Shown here: one piece after another, positions 10,338 to 22,550 of the stretch
How positions within the stretch are numbered: the stretch's first letter is position 1
Layout: each line of letters opens with the position of its first letter
From: Ornithodoros turicata
Lineage: Eukaryota > Arthropoda > Arachnida > Ixodida > Argasidae
NCBI RefSeq assembly: GCF_037126465.1
Contig: NC_088202.1
Span: 105,741,962 to 105,805,961, forward strand
DNA length: 64,000 bases
Direction: 5' to 3'
Program-made: the position numbers and the translations under genes
The notes under the pieces: model-generated
The model's database searches: none
Told to the model about the DNA's origin: nothing
Seen by the model: only the letters and a program-made list of their open reading frames with translations

Positions 10338-10626
10338 TTGTATGACTGCAGTGCATCGGCCAGTCGGTGTTACGACGTGTCCACCAGCAGTCCTGATGTC
10401 AGGCTCATCCCACTTCGTTTGTACCTTGCGAAGCTTCTTAGCCAGCGTATACCACTTATAACGGAGTCGTCGGCTCCGGTATCGATTAACGCAATCATCT
10501 CATGGCCGTCGATGAATATTTTCAGGTTATTGGTAATTTTTCGAGCGTCGTGCGTTGCTGTTCGTCGAGTTGGAGGAATTGTAACTTGTCGTCGGTCCGC
10601 AGCTTCACCTCCCGGAGCTTCAGTCT
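10338..10626 (-). pseudogene. Ty3/gypsy aspartic protease active-site segment
   Basis: Minus-strand translation across about 10450-10530 gives KIFIDGHEMIALIDTGADDSVISG. The DTGA triad of a retroviral-type aspartic protease is intact. The frame changes on both sides, so at least two frameshifts separate it from gag and from the VILGMDFL segment. Confidence 0.75.
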
Positions 10627-11196
10627 TCAGTTTTCCCGGTTAGGGCTGCGCCACACAGGTCGTCTTGCCGGTGTACTGTGAACGTGCTGTTCCTGGCGAC
10701 CTGCTGCGGTGCTCGGGGACAGGTCGCGTCGTGAGCCAGCAGAAGCATTCTGCTGCCGTAGATAGTCTTCAATTGCGGCTGGGCGACTACCGCGCTGGGT
10801 GCGGGGGGCGTCGGGTGAAAAACCGGGACGGCCAAGGCGTCGGTAGGGACATCGACGATAGACATGGTTGGTCTCTCCGCAGTGGTAGCAGAGCGGCCTG
10901 AAGTCGGGAGTCCGCCAAACGTCCCTTTTGCGAAACGGCTGAGAGTGTGGCGGGGCGCTCGGAGTAGGTTGGGCAGACCGAGGAGGCGTCCAACGGTTTC
11001 CATAGTACGGCGGACGAGTATGTGGCGCCTGTCTGAGAGCGGCGGCGTAGGTTGGTCTCCGTACTTTGGCGTTGGAGTTGGCGGTTGACGACGTCTGGAT
11101 TGCCTGCTGAACCTCGTCCTTGATGATCGCGCCGATCGAAGATAAAGGGTCTGGGGCCTTCTCTGGACACCTCACTTCTACTTCTTCGCGTACCAC
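10627..11196 (-). pseudogene. Ty3/gypsy Gag C-terminal part with zinc knuckle
   Basis: This Pro/Arg-rich segment contains CYHCGETNHVYRRC, a CX2CX4HX4C zinc knuckle that binds the element RNA during packaging. Pro- and Ser-rich sequence flanks it. It is in a different frame from the Gag N-terminal part; a bridging frame around 11205-11393 (MRGVKEEIFLALSRNRP) links the two. It ends in a stop before the protease. Confidence 0.85.
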
Positions 11197-11204
11197 CTCT
11201 CGAA

Positions 11205-11947
11205 TCAGCTGTCTGAGCGATCCGACGTCGAGGCCAGCGGTCGTGGAGAAAGCCTCGATCGTAGCCCTGGTGTCGTTGGTCGACGGTAGAGCAGGGTCTT
11301 CTCAATGCGGACGGCTTCGTCCAGAAAAGCATCTGTCGTGGCGGGGCGATTCCGGGACAGGGCGAGAAAAATTTCTTCTTTTACGCCCCTCATGAGTCGC
11401 TGAACCTTCTTCTCCTCGGATGCACATCTTCGACGAAGCCAGTAACGCTTTCGTTTGGCAGCTGGATCCGTCTCTGGAGCAGATGTTCAGCGCGTTCAGC
11501 CCGTTGTTGCAAAGCGAACGCCTCGCGGAGTTTCCTTTTGAAGACGACCCAGGACGTGAGCGAAGTCTCCCGGTTCTCGAACCATGTCTTCGCGGTGCCT
11601 TCCAGGGAGAAGTAGACGTTGACGAGCTTCTGGTCGTCACTCCAGTTGTTGAACTTGGCGATCCGCTCGTAGTGGTCGACCCAATCGTCCACGTCGTCGT
11701 AATACTCTCCGCTGAATGTCTTCGGCGGCCGTCCAGGGGCTATGGGCGTGGCAACAGGTTGCGCCACTTGGGTGCTGGTCTCCGCAGCCATCTTCTTCTT
11801 GCGTTTAGGGGGTTCTAATGGACCGAATTCTGCAGGCAGGCCAAACTGTCTTCTGCTTTGTCGCAGTTGGTCTTCCAGGCCGTGGAACAAGGGATGCCCC
11901 GTACCTCCACCAGAAATGTCACGAAGCGAAATAGGCCGGCGAGTCAT
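11205..11947 (-). pseudogene. Ty3/gypsy Gag N-terminal and capsid part, frameshifted
   Basis: The open frame 11390-11947 includes FSGEYYDDVDDWVDHYERIA and AKTWFENRETSLTSWVVFKRKLREAF, the capsid-type region of Ty3/gypsy Gag. The first ATG (11947) lies inside the LTR, so the true start is more likely the ATG at 11791 (MAAETSTQ). The frame breaks near 11390 and continues in another frame as MRGVKEEIFLALSRNRP. Gag forms the intracellular particle; this copy cannot make it without the frameshifts being repaired. Confidence 0.85.
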
Positions 11948-12219
11948 CGAATAAACAGCAAACGGTTTATTAAACTACTTGTTAGCAAAAACACAAGAGT
12001 GATAGCTCTCTGAACACAACTGAGTCCAAAGAATGAATGCTCCAGCCTGGAGCGCACAAGCATTTAAGCGTCGCGCCGAAAAGTCTAGAAACTGCACTTG
12101 CGTTTGCCAGAGAGCAGGCGATGTGTCTGGAATCTTCTTGCTTCCTCTTCAGCGCACGCCGGGATGAGATGTACCGTTTCGTGCCTGCTCTGGAAATTTC
12201 TCGAAGATGATTCGTGGCA
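11917..12219 (-). repeat. Gypsy 5' LTR, 303 bp, TG...CA
   Basis: Read on the minus strand it starts TGCCACGAATC and ends TTCGTGACA, giving canonical TG...CA termini. It contains an AATAAA signal. It is followed by TTTCTGGTGGAGGTACGGGG, whose TGG start suits a tRNA primer-binding site. It lies directly upstream of gag, so it is the 5' LTR. A truncated copy in the opposite orientation sits at 8011-8302. Confidence 0.8.
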
Positions 12220-12426
12220 ATAGTGCGACGAGCACTGCAGAAACTCTCGTTTAAATCGTGATAGCCTCCTAACGAACGGTACGTTGCGACGCACCAGTAG
12301 GTCATAAGCATCTGCTACACAACATTGTACCCGCTACTCAAAAGTAGCGCAATACTAGCACGCGCTACAAATTCGAAAATGAAACAACAGCAACATTATG
12401 TGATGATGATGACAACTCAGGGATGG

Positions 12427-12428
<2 letters not shown>

Positions 12429-12505
<77 letters not shown>
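12429..12505. repeat. (CA)n microsatellite
   Basis: About 38 uninterrupted CA units. The surrounding 12335-12630 contains several GTAGCG and GTTAC-type words in both orientations, which may be a worn MITE around the microsatellite. Confidence 0.95.
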
Positions 12506-12508
<3 letters not shown>

Positions 12509-12639
12509 TGACAGGAGACGCACACATTGTTAGGCATACGGCACCAAGTGAATATGAATGTAAAGCGTTACAGCTACCGCTACCAAATAAAAGTAACGAA
12601 ACACTTCGTTATTTTTGCGCTACCTATCCTCGTCGTTCA

Positions 12640-13130
12640 CGCTTATCGTTGTTCAATGTATCTAGAGACGGGATACTATATAAATTTATCCAATAAACAA
12701 AATGCAGCATTAGTCAACGGCACTACAACCTGCACCAACAAAGTTGATGTCGTTAACATTAACGTCATCTTGTGCAACAGAACAATTTTTAAAAGACTGT
12801 TGTTGTGCGAGAACAGTGATTGTGTTCGAAATATCCGCAATCCCTGACCTCAAGCTTTTCCATCTATTTACTGTCACGAGATTGATCATGCTTGTGTCTA
12901 CTTCTGCTAAATACATCGCATATTCCCCAAAGTATTAACATATTGATTTAAAGAGACCCCTATTATTTTTCCACTGCGGTTTCTTTTTATTTTTCGAGGG
13001 ATTCACCAAAGGTGGTACGAAGGACAACATCATTTCTGTGCGGTGAAGTGTGACCAACGCGGGGCTAGACGCACAAGAGAGGGGGTTCTTCACCTGTTCA
13101 TGGACTATATCTGTCGTCCACTGGATTGCT
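12640..13130. other. Intergenic, nothing recognised
   Basis: AT-rich sequence without coding signature or classified repeat. Confidence 0.45.
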
Positions 13131-13139
13131 CCCGACGCT

Positions 13140-13255
13140 TTCCTTCTCGTATTTTCATCCTTCCTTCATCATCTTCATATAATGTTCCATGTGCAATGGG
13201 GTAGGGTACCGCACCACCGCGGTGAAACACCCCATCTCATCGTCATCATCTATTG
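13140..13255 (+). repeat. Dispersed repeat, GGTGAAACACCCCATCTCATC family
   Basis: It contains CATGTGCAATGGGGTAGGGT followed by GCGGTGAAACACCCCATC. Versions occur at 17160-17320 (-), 22120-22245 (+) and 62540-62625 (-). No coding capacity; probably a retroelement 3' untranslated segment. Confidence 0.6.
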
Positions 13256-13269
13256 CTGTTGTTGCGTAA

Positions 13270-14080
13270 AACACCACGAAATCCCATGGCACAGAACAAC
13301 CCGCGGCAATCGTCAAAGAAGGTAACAACTACAAGTAGAACTTTATTACAAGATGATGACTGGGAAGAAGGCAAGGCATACATACCCGCATTACATTGCT
13401 TACTCGCGTACTTACATGTCTCATGTGATTCGACGCCCGGTATCAGCTAAGCTTAATTAACGTAGACAGAATGTTTCGCCCACGAACATTTCATATAGCT
13501 TAAAGTACAATGATTCCTATGTACCCGTATAATTTTAACTTATCGCTCTCATGTGACGCTCATACGACAAGAGAGCCTTGAAAAGGGGGGGGGGGGGGTT
13601 GACTCAGAAGCATTCCCGCTTCAGGGTCTATATCCGCGGCCGTTTATTTCTCTTTCACACCCACCAACTTCGTTAGCGTTTTGACCTTGGGAAGGGATTC
13701 TGCATCATTGTTGACCAACTTACAAAAGCAAGTTTAGGTGTTTGTTACCCTTCCATTCTTCAGGAGCTTAGTGTGTTGTCTTCAAAATCTGCCCTCAGAA
13801 TAAACAACAAGTTCTTTGCTCTTCCCATAACTTTTAAATATAATCACTTTTGAAACTAAAGTTTGATATTAAATATAATCGAACATTGTACTACCCTGGG
13901 ACATTCTATGTCCCAGGCCTTGTATGTATTTGTCCTTTCTATGTTGTTCCATTCTCAGTCAACATCAGTTCTCTCATATTCTATGTGTGTTCTATGTGGA
14001 ACACCTTGTCGCCCCTCCAGCGGGCAACAACACGCTCTGTCAGGTGCGGAAGAAACAAATGAACCACAAGTAGAAAAATA
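13270..14080. other. Intergenic, G run only
   Basis: Holds a run of 14 G at 13585-13598. Nothing else recognised. Confidence 0.45.
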
Positions 14081-14149
14081 CTAATGATCGATGCAGGAAA
14101 TGGGTTATCGAGAAAACGCAATCGACACAACAAAGGCGTAGACTGCATC

Positions 14150-14340
14150 CTTGAAACAAGGACTCTCTCTTATACGACTTTAGTCCGCCCTCACTTGGAA
14201 CATGCATTCATAACTTGGAACCCCGCCATGAAAATATTTAATTAAAAAAATATATAGAAGCAGTCCAAAGCAAAGCCTCACGAGTCATTACCCGTAACTA
14301 TTGTTATCGTATTATTATTCTATTGTAACTATTGTGTATT
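14150..14340 (+). pseudogene. Non-LTR reverse transcriptase C-terminal fragment
   Basis: Plus-strand translation gives TTLVRPHLEHAFITWNPAMK and, shortly after, IEAVQSKASRVITRNY. These correspond to the thumb-region signature of CR1/RTE-like reverse transcriptases (commonly of the form LVRPHLEYA..WNP and VQ..AAR.I). The piece is under 200 bp with a stop near 14242, so it is dead. Confidence 0.65.
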
Positions 14341-17155
14341 GTATTTCCTATTTTGTTAATTGAAGTACACGCAAATAGGTTGCACTTTCCTTCGAAAATA
14401 CCTCTTTGCTTCCAGTTTTGATAATGCTAATTTGGGGTTCTCGAAGCGGAGAAAACAGTACGTCTGCTTTTTCAGTACGTCTGGCACTCGTTCATATCTC
14501 AGCTAACTAGCACGAGAACAACAAATACCCTTATGGAAATAGTATTGGCGCTGGTAGGCAACAAAAGAGATCCCGAATGTTGCAAGTTTGACCGAAGATA
14601 AGTCGAGCAAATTCAAATAATTTGCGGGAAATACACCAGTTCCGGTGCGTACTAGGGAAAGATTCACAGATGCGACGAGGAAGGGTGCATATTTTCGTGA
14701 ATAGCAGCCTTCTTTTTAAGAGCCCATTGCATGTAGCACGCTGTGGGAGTCCCAGCCATAACAGTGCGAGTTGAATGCGTGGGCACGCGCCGGACTGTCA
14801 ACCCTCGTCGAGTGAAACCACTAAAGTATGGTAAAGCTCCATTCAGTGAGCTCCATGCACTCTCTCTTTTCGCCTCGCTCTCATCTAGTTTGAGAGAGGG
14901 AGGAACAGGTAGTATACCATCGTCCGTGCAGTACGAAACGGAGGAGCAACTCGTGACCCACATGCACTCTCTCAAAGAAACGTTGGATTTAGGTCAGACC
15001 GTCACTTCCGTCTACGACGGCATCCCGCGGTGATGTGTAATACAACATTACGTGAAGTTTCAATAGCACTGGTGTATTTCACAGAAAAAAATTGTCCGTC
15101 TTTTGCGTTCGTGACATAGAGGCTCGTCATCGCGGAAGAAAGCAGCGTGGATATGTTTGTTTCTAATACTTCGTAAGGGGTGCGAGTGTTGTGGTCTGCT
15201 CAGCGTTCTCGTGATAGTGTGTCTCGCCTTGGTTTGCAAGCCAGTGCTATATGTGTCGAGAGGAACTGCAGGTCTTCGAGTGTTCGCGTGCGAGGATGCC
15301 ACAAGACTACAAGTGCGTCAAGTGAAAAATTCCGTAAGTACTTGGGAAGTATCCGAAAGACCGAGCTATGACTGCTGAGCACAGAAATTCGCGCACTGCC
15401 TTCACCGTTTAACTTCGTGGTCGTAATAGAATAATGTGAAATAGCTTTTACGCCGTCGCTTTCTCTGACTCTGAATACCCAGCTCGTACGTGCTGACAGG
15501 AGAAAGAGCGACAAGGGGGTGAGCATTGTGTACAAGTGGCATAGTACAGTTGAGCATACTGGGCGCTAATGTCGCCAGTTCCGTGACTGTCTGTCCTTCA
15601 ACTAATATCACTGCATACATAAAACGGGGCTCGTGAATTGATAGGTCATAATGATGCACAGTGAATAAAATGCATGTTTGTAATACGACGTCAATCACAT
15701 TTGAACAACTCAGAAGACCGTTCAGGCTTGCTTGCTTGCCTTGTATGAGCAGAGACAGGTCAGCCTTAGAATTCAGACATGTTACTATTTCTGTTTTAGC
15801 GTTGATACATTCTGTCAGGCGTCGAAACGTCAAACGCAGTAGAGTCGCGCCGCGTTAGTGCAAAGCGAGAACGATTACCGACCACTCTCCTTCGGATATC
15901 CCGAACGATTGGCCTCGCAAATTTTCTTGGGAGTACGGTACATAGTTTTCACTTTCTTATAACCTCGTGTAGAAGACGCTACATGGGTATGTTTATAAAC
16001 GGCGCGTATATTGAACATAAAGCGATTAGTAGTGACTAGTACCTATACAGCAGGTGAGACTACCTAGAACCTGACGAACGTAATATTCAAGGCCTTCTTC
16101 GTGAACAGAAAGCATTTAACGAGACATTTTTCCATCGCAAACGACGCATACAAAGATGGCGTATACTGTCTTACATTCTGAACCTCAGTTCGCGGCAGAC
16201 ACATACACAATACTGAAGCGTGAAAAAGAAACAAGGTCGTCCACGCAAATTAGCTTTCACACAGGCAGGGCATGAGAATGATCGTTTATAGTCTCCCTTG
16301 CCAGTTACTCTGTTATCGCCATTCGATACACGTCCACATCATTAATAATAGGGTGTCACGAGAGGAAAAATGCTAACTACCGACCTGTTTTTCAGGGAAG
16401 AAAAAGTTTGACAAACGATGCCACAGCCTTTTCTAACCCCGCCCTTAAATGTAAACCGCGTCTAGAATAACCGGGAGACTAGCATTGTTCATTTTCACGA
16501 AACGGAATCTATAGTGCAAAGTTTTGAATGTCGCTCTTTGTAAGCAGTCATTTTAAGCACTGTTCTCTAAATGATTTTAATAACATTTACGCGGCTTGCC
16601 ATCACGCAACGCGATCATATAAATCCTCGCACAAACATTCAGCGAACTGAGAAAAATGTCGTAGAGTGCAGGAACGTACTCTTTTGTGGGCGCCGGATCA
16701 AGAGACGCATATATTCCTGTAATAATTCACAAACATGCGTGTGTGTGTGTATGAAGAGTAGCAAGCCGAGTATTGGCTGACCGCTCTTAACACTTATATA
16801 ACAATGAAAAAGTCGCATTTCCTATGTCGCCGGAGGAGAGGGCTTGTGATTATTCCGGAACTGTTCATAAACCGACGCAGTACATTCCACGTACACTCTT
16901 GTTACACGTCCCTGGTGCGTGCCATATTAGGCAGGACTATCTTCTTTACGAGTGTTACTAGCACAGACTGTTTAAGTCGATGACCCCTTGAGCCCTTTAC
17001 CATGAGCTAATATTATTATTTTCATGGAAGTGCACATATGTTCCTTTCCCGATGAAACGTTTGTTCTCAATTTGGGCCTATGGGTAGATCATCGGTATGT
17101 AAACAATAACATGCGTTACTTATGCAATATACATATAATGTATACACGTTAATGC
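14341..17155. other. Intergenic, nothing recognised
   Basis: About 2.8 kb without a recognisable gene or repeat. An open frame at 15157-15378 (+) starts with a hydrophobic stretch (LLSVLVIVCLALVC) that could pass for a signal peptide, but its remainder has no family features and the opposite strand is also open. Confidence 0.4.
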
Positions 17156-17159
17156 CCAT

Positions 17160-17320
17160 ATTTCACATGGGTGATGGTGACATGAGACTGTTGCCAGCTA
17201 TCAACAACTACGTGGATGACGATGAGATGAGGTGTTTCACCGCAACAATTTCGGTACCATACCTCAGTGCATGTGGGATAATATATGAGTGGGATGATAA
17301 TGAAATAAGATGAGGCATAC
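17160..17320 (-). repeat. Dispersed repeat, GGTGAAACACCTCATCTCATC family
   Basis: Reverse complement reads TTGCGGTGAAACACCTCATC and is preceded by a CACATGCACTGAGGTATGG block. It matches the copy at 13140-13255 in order and spacing. Confidence 0.55.
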
Positions 17321-17454
17321 AAACACACACACACACGTGACACACGCGGGTGCGTCGTAACTGATGGGAATAGTAGTTCATCCGGCCCACTCTCCTCGGT
17401 TTTCACCGAGTCTCAGGACTCGCGAACTGCATGTGACGTTGTTCTAGTGCCTCT

Positions 17455-17570
17455 TTTCTTCTTTCTTTCGTTTTCCCGTTTTTTTTTTATTTTTGGAATA
17501 GCAAGTCGGCTCTGTGCCTGGCTAACCTTTCCTCTCTTTTTCTTTGTTAATAAACATATACCCCCCCTCC
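17455..17570 (+). repeat. Retroelement 3' tail, AATAAACATATCCCC family
   Basis: Block order: T-rich, GGAATAGCAAGTCGGC, GGCTAACCTTTCC, T-rich, then AATAAACATATACCCCCC at 17549. It closely parallels the tail at 43621-43707. Confidence 0.75.
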
Positions 17571-17574
17571 CCCG

Positions 17575-18470
17575 GGTCGAATGCTGTGAAGACACATCTC
17601 CGCGTTCATGCCAAAAGTTCTGAGATCAGCGGAAGTCCAGCAGGCTGGTAGACGTCAAGAACAGATAGAATGAGTGCAGGCATTGAGGGTGCTGCACGTG
17701 TCAGCTATTAAGACTAACCTCTGCCCATTGTATTCTGAATACTTGGTGAGGTAACGCTGATTAGTTTAAACAATTGAATTACTGTTCTGGACCAGGCGTA
17801 GAAAGTCGTACCCATATTTTGTATTTTAATGCCAGTAAATACGAGTAATAATAATGCTTCGGTTCTCAAGTGGAGCACACGTATTATTAATGAATAAGAA
17901 GCATAAATATTTACTGCTATGGCACTAACAACAAATCGATGAAGTGACGATTAATAAGAAATGCGCCAACACCTGTGACACTGTGTTCGCACCGTATCTG
18001 ACATTGTGCAGTGAGTGTTTCTCGGTGCCTACCGTCTCCCCCTTTCCTTTCCCTCGTTTTCCTTTATGCTTTATCCTGCTACACCCACTCTACCCCTTTC
18101 CTGTTTTTGTTCGTTCGTTTGTTTGTTTGTTCTCTTTTTTCTAGCTCTTTTTTTTTCACCCACAAACACGTTTTGGAGTAGCCAGTTCTGACTGGGTCGG
18201 GACTAACCTCTCCATACGTTTCTTTTTCCAATTCAATCCAAGAAATGTGCCGCTTAATTTGTCGTCCACTATACCTCAGGGCGCATTGGTCAGTATGTGA
18301 TACTGAAATGATCAGGTGAACCAAACCATTCGCGAAATCATTCATCCGATATCGCTTAGTTTCTTCTGGTCACATTTTAAGCATGAGAATCTTTCAAACA
18401 GACTGTCCTTCAGTGCAAGTTTACTCGACCTTAGAAGCCCGGAAATGAGAATCGCCCCTTCCAAAGAGTA
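17575..18470. other. Intergenic with a pyrimidine-rich stretch
   Basis: 18030-18235 is C/T-rich and contains GGAGTAGCCAGTTCTGAC then GACTAACCTCTCC, resembling the retroelement tails at 50935 and 59830 (GGAGTAGCCGGCTCTCG). The rest is not recognised. Confidence 0.4.
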
Positions 18471-18473
18471 GTT

Positions 18474-18600
18474 TTTTTATTATTCCGTGTTAGCGCCGCG
18501 AAGCAACTGTGGCTATGAGCGGCATACAGAGGTGGACAGATGGAGAGAGGTCAGCAGGACAGAGTGGGAGACAGGGGTACCAAAGAGTACAGTAACTGAG
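18474..18600 (-). mobile_element. SINE fragment, 3' part
   Basis: On the minus strand it ends GCTTCGCGGCGCTAACACGG followed by an A-rich tail, as in the copies at 8712 and 27206. The tRNA-like head is missing. Confidence 0.7.
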
Positions 18601-18679
18601 GTTAGTAATGTGTGCGACAATCACTACTTGGACGAAAAGATAATCATACGGCAAGGTATGACATATTTAGGGCACACAC

Positions 18680-18870
18680 ACACACACACACAAAAATAGA
18701 GATACGATGATGAGATGGGGCTGATGCCGGCCAGCAGGCTGGGCGCTGCCCCAGTGCCACTTGTACGTGATGAGAGATGATGATGGATATGATAAGGGGT
18801 CCGGTAATCAAAGCAGGGTGGAGAGGCCTGTTGATGACAGGAAGTCCCAAAGGTGACGCAGACCTTGGCG
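18680..18870. repeat. Dispersed repeat with GGGCGCTGCCCCAG core
   Basis: Contains a (CA)n run at about 18675-18692 and then GGCTGGGCGCTGCCCCAGTG. The core GGCGCTGCCCCAG also forms the centre of the hairpin at 27512-27542. Function unknown. Confidence 0.4.
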
Positions 18871-19101
18871 TGTATATTTAGGGCAATGATCCTGCGGACT
18901 TCGTAACGTTTTGTGGGTCTTCGGGCGCAAAAGTACTCCAGTAGTACAAACGTACAAAACAAAGTTTTTGTACAAAAACAAACAAACAAAATACTTGAAA
19001 AATGACGTAGGTTAGATTAGATTGAAAAGAAGATTAAGGAAAAGAGGATATGTTAGTGCCGACGGGGTCCGGTCTGTCTGCTCCAGTACTTGAGAGACCG
19101 T

Positions 19102-19276
19102 GAAAATACACAGAGTACAAAACAGAAAAATAATACCAAGGTATTAGTTTTATGTTTTGTACTCTGTGCATTATTTTACCATTATTGCCATACCATCATT
19201 ACCATATGTATTATTTTTACTATTTCTACAATAATACGAACGTATTATTTTTTTGTTTTGTACTTTGTGTATTTTC
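19102..19276. mobile_element. 175-bp MITE with long imperfect TIRs
   Basis: The left end GAAAATACACAGAGTACAAA and the reverse complement of the right end, GAAAATACACAAAGTACAAA, match over about 35 bases with few differences. Inside, both arms continue with AAAAATAATAC. No coding capacity. Confidence 0.65.
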
Positions 19277-19279
19277 CTA

Positions 19280-22105
19280 TAAGAGGCTTCACCAAGGACG
19301 CTTCGAAACGGTGGATGCAGTTCTTCAGAAGCAGAGCTCTCACGTCCCCACATTCCGACATTATCATGAGATACTGTCTGTGATCTATTTATTCCTCGTT
19401 CCCTGATTTCCAGTCATAGGCAAGACCGATTATCGCAGCCGTGACGAAACGCTGACACAAGCTGGGCGACGCAATTTGCGCATAATGTGCAAAAGAGACA
19501 CACACCTCTTGAGCAGCGTCGTGTCATTTACCCCGAGCTATATAACAAACGGTGACTGCGAAAGTTGTTTAGCAACTTCTAGTCCACTTCGTCACATTTT
19601 CGCACTGCCTGTAAAGCGCTCCCTTTTCTTTAATTTCGTGCATACCGGGTGATGTATGGACTTGTCAAGTGAATAATTTTTCTTTCGGAATTTTCGTCCG
19701 CAGGTGCCGTTCTTGGTACGTTGGCACCGGATGCTATACGACGTTTTGCCGTGACAACAGGAATAGAGAACATATCTTACCTTCTTAGAAAGAAGGAAAA
19801 CCTCCCCACTTCATCGGTCAGAAGTTAATCGTTGTTGTTGTTAGCAAAAAGGAATCGAGGAGAACATTTCGCTAAGAGGAAATAGAGCAGCGAAATTGTT
19901 ACAGCACGTGACTATGGGCTTCAGGGCGAAAACTTTAATTGTACTTCGAAATGTGGACAACGATTGGTGACCTTCATGGGAAGATTGACGAGAAGTGACC
20001 TTTACAAAAAGTTTTTGGTCGCTCCTTTCGCATGGCCATGGTCCTTCAATACCCTTTCGAAATACTCTACGAGATAATGTTGAGGGAGCGTGATATGGCT
20101 TTCATATTTCGTACCTTCGACTATATTGCACCGTTCTTCGACATCGTGGAGACAACAGTAACTTTCTTCGTCGAACCTCCATGTACGTGAATCGCGCACA
20201 AATGGTGTGCGAACGCTAACATATCTCTCTCGGCGCATTTGAGTGGCGCACAGCTGCGGTCAATGCATGCTTGCTGGAATATGTATACTTACTCGTAAAT
20301 TCGGTGATTGTGGTTGCGTGCGACATGTACACACACTAAGACATGTAAAACGTGCTCCGCAACTGAACTGTCCAGTTGGAACCGCAGGGTGTGTTATTTT
20401 TTGTGTGCATGAATCTTGCGTAAAAGTATTCTGCGCAAAATACAAGGGCGATGTCACGCGGGTCACACCACATGAACGAAGAACGACAACGAGCACTGAG
20501 CAACGAGATCAGTGACGGCAACAAGGTCTGTATGTTCATGACGTTTAATAAATCTCCGTAAACAAACTTAACCTCAGTACTCAAACCTTCGAATGGCCGC
20601 GGTATTAAGCAGTGTTTGCACTGTCAGCACAGCGTTTCTGTAAGAGACCTTTTACAAAATTACCGGTACCGGTACCTTTAAAGAAAATAAACATATACTT
20701 CTCCCTCGCTACGGTAGAGAAAGTTTGATGCTAAATCAATGTAATCTAAGCAGTCAATTGTAGCCACAGCATATACTGTTATTTTATGCAGGATTCCACG
20801 AGGATTTTCTGTAGCCACGAAAGCTTACTCAACGTTCTGGTATACAGAATTTATCGCGTAACATTTGGCTACACCGGCTACTTCTTACAGCTGACAGTCG
20901 TCCACCGTTCACTCTGGCAAAGAGTAGCGTCGCTTTGTAGGGATTAAAATGCGAGTCTGCACATTCGCGGGCTACCCTTTGTACGAATGCCGCATAAGAA
21001 GCATCCTCATTAGCCGTCACATAACTGACGTAGGCAAACACTGGCCACGCGGAACGAAGTGTGGAAGCAGCGGTTATTTCGCGGACGTGACCGGGGGCTT
21101 CGGCCGCCCTGCATGCGGGGGAAAGACGACGGTAGGCGTGGCTGCTGAGGGGGACGCCGCCACCGTGGGCGCATTCGAAACACGTACTTTCCAAGACAAT
21201 CCTCAACGAGGAGGTGGAGGGTTCCCAACGAACCAAAAACTCGCTTTCTTTTCAATAATAGCCAAACTTTTTCGAAGTGCACCGCAATGAGCCCAGTACG
21301 GCACAGCAAGCTCGCCCAGGAAGGTAAGATGTAATTTAGTTTTCCTCTTTGGGGTGCAAGGTGAACCGAGGCCAATGATGCTATATCCGTTGTGCGATTG
21401 CAACACCTGAAAGTCGTTTCGGGATTTCAACGGAACGATTGTTGTTGATTGGTCGAAGCCGCATACCAAGTTCTGTTGTCACACCTGGACTTTCCACGGG
21501 ACACTGGTCCTCCTTTTACACGGTTTAGCTAGACTCAACTCAATTGTGACTGTTATGCCTTGTGCAATGATATTACCTGGTCATGAGGCACTCATGCGGT
21601 GACTGCAGGTTAGTGCTATGGATGTTACGCTGCGGACGCAACTTTGTCGTGCGAAGGACAGTGATTATTACTCACCCATCACCACTTTATTTCATATCAT
21701 ATAGTACTGACCAGTGTGTCCTGGGGTAGTGAGCCACAAATTTAGCGGCAAACCGCCTTGTTCATCACCTGTTCATATATTTCTTGTTCACAGATTACCT
21801 GTGTGTTCATAGCTGATGTTCGGGTAACCAGGATTAATGCGAGTGACGTATTGTAAAACTCATCGCTGTCGTGTGGGAATACTTTTTGGCAGAACTGCCT
21901 CGAAGGTGATCCGTGGGAATTGTATATTCGCGCAGGAGGTTGGAGGCAGTGTTCCGTTGCCAGCTCATGTCACATCAGTGGTCCATCTTGAGTCTGGGGA
22001 GAAGGGTGTGTGTGTGTGCGAATACGGTGCCACTATTTCAGGCAGTGTACTAGAACTACTAGCATATTATAGATTTCCTCATTTTAGCTTATTTTTTTTC
22101 TTTTT
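19280..22105. other. Intergenic, weak open frames only
   Basis: A 78-codon minus-strand frame (20002-20238, starting MRRERYVSVRTPFVRDSRTW) has ordinary amino-acid composition but no family I recognise, no clear splice partners and no neighbours. Frames at 20829-21469 overlap each other on both strands. I see no supported gene. Confidence 0.35.
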
Positions 22106-22119
22106 TTTGTTGTGGACAC

Positions 22120-22245
22120 CGTTCCGGAACCACTCGTACTTAACTCATTCCACGTCATCCTCATATCATTCATGCAATGTCTCACATGTAGTAGGGTAGG
22201 GTCTGATCGCCAGTGGTGAAACAGCTTACGGCACTGTCATCGTCA
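22120..22245 (+). repeat. Dispersed repeat, GTAGGGTAGGG / GGTGAAAC family
   Basis: Contains CACATGTAGTAGGGTAGGG then CCAGTGGTGAAACAGC, a diverged form of the copy at 13140-13255. Confidence 0.45.
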
Positions 22246-22550
22246 AATTCAAACTTTTTATTAACACAATACACTAACGCTCTTAAATATGGAACTGCTA
22301 GGCAAGGCCTGTTAGGCAGTCCCGACTATACACAATACAAAAACACAAATGAAACACTTCTTGTGAGTCTGAAAAAAACAAAACAAAGAGGCTACCACAT
22401 CACATAGCTGGAAAAAGAGACAAAAAGGAGAAATAATAATTACAGCACCCATACACATTGCAACATAAAACTGCTGCGCTTAATGAACACCATGTATAAC
22501 GATAATCATAAACAATAACGATATGAACAAGACAAAAAAATCCAAAGATG

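Noticed and set aside
12355..12696. Open frames of Thr-His or Cys-Val repeats
   Set aside because: They are translation of the (CA)n microsatellite.
20829..21469. Overlapping open frames of 88-135 codons on both strands
   Set aside because: All six frames are unusually open through GC-rich sequence; none shows a family motif or splice context.
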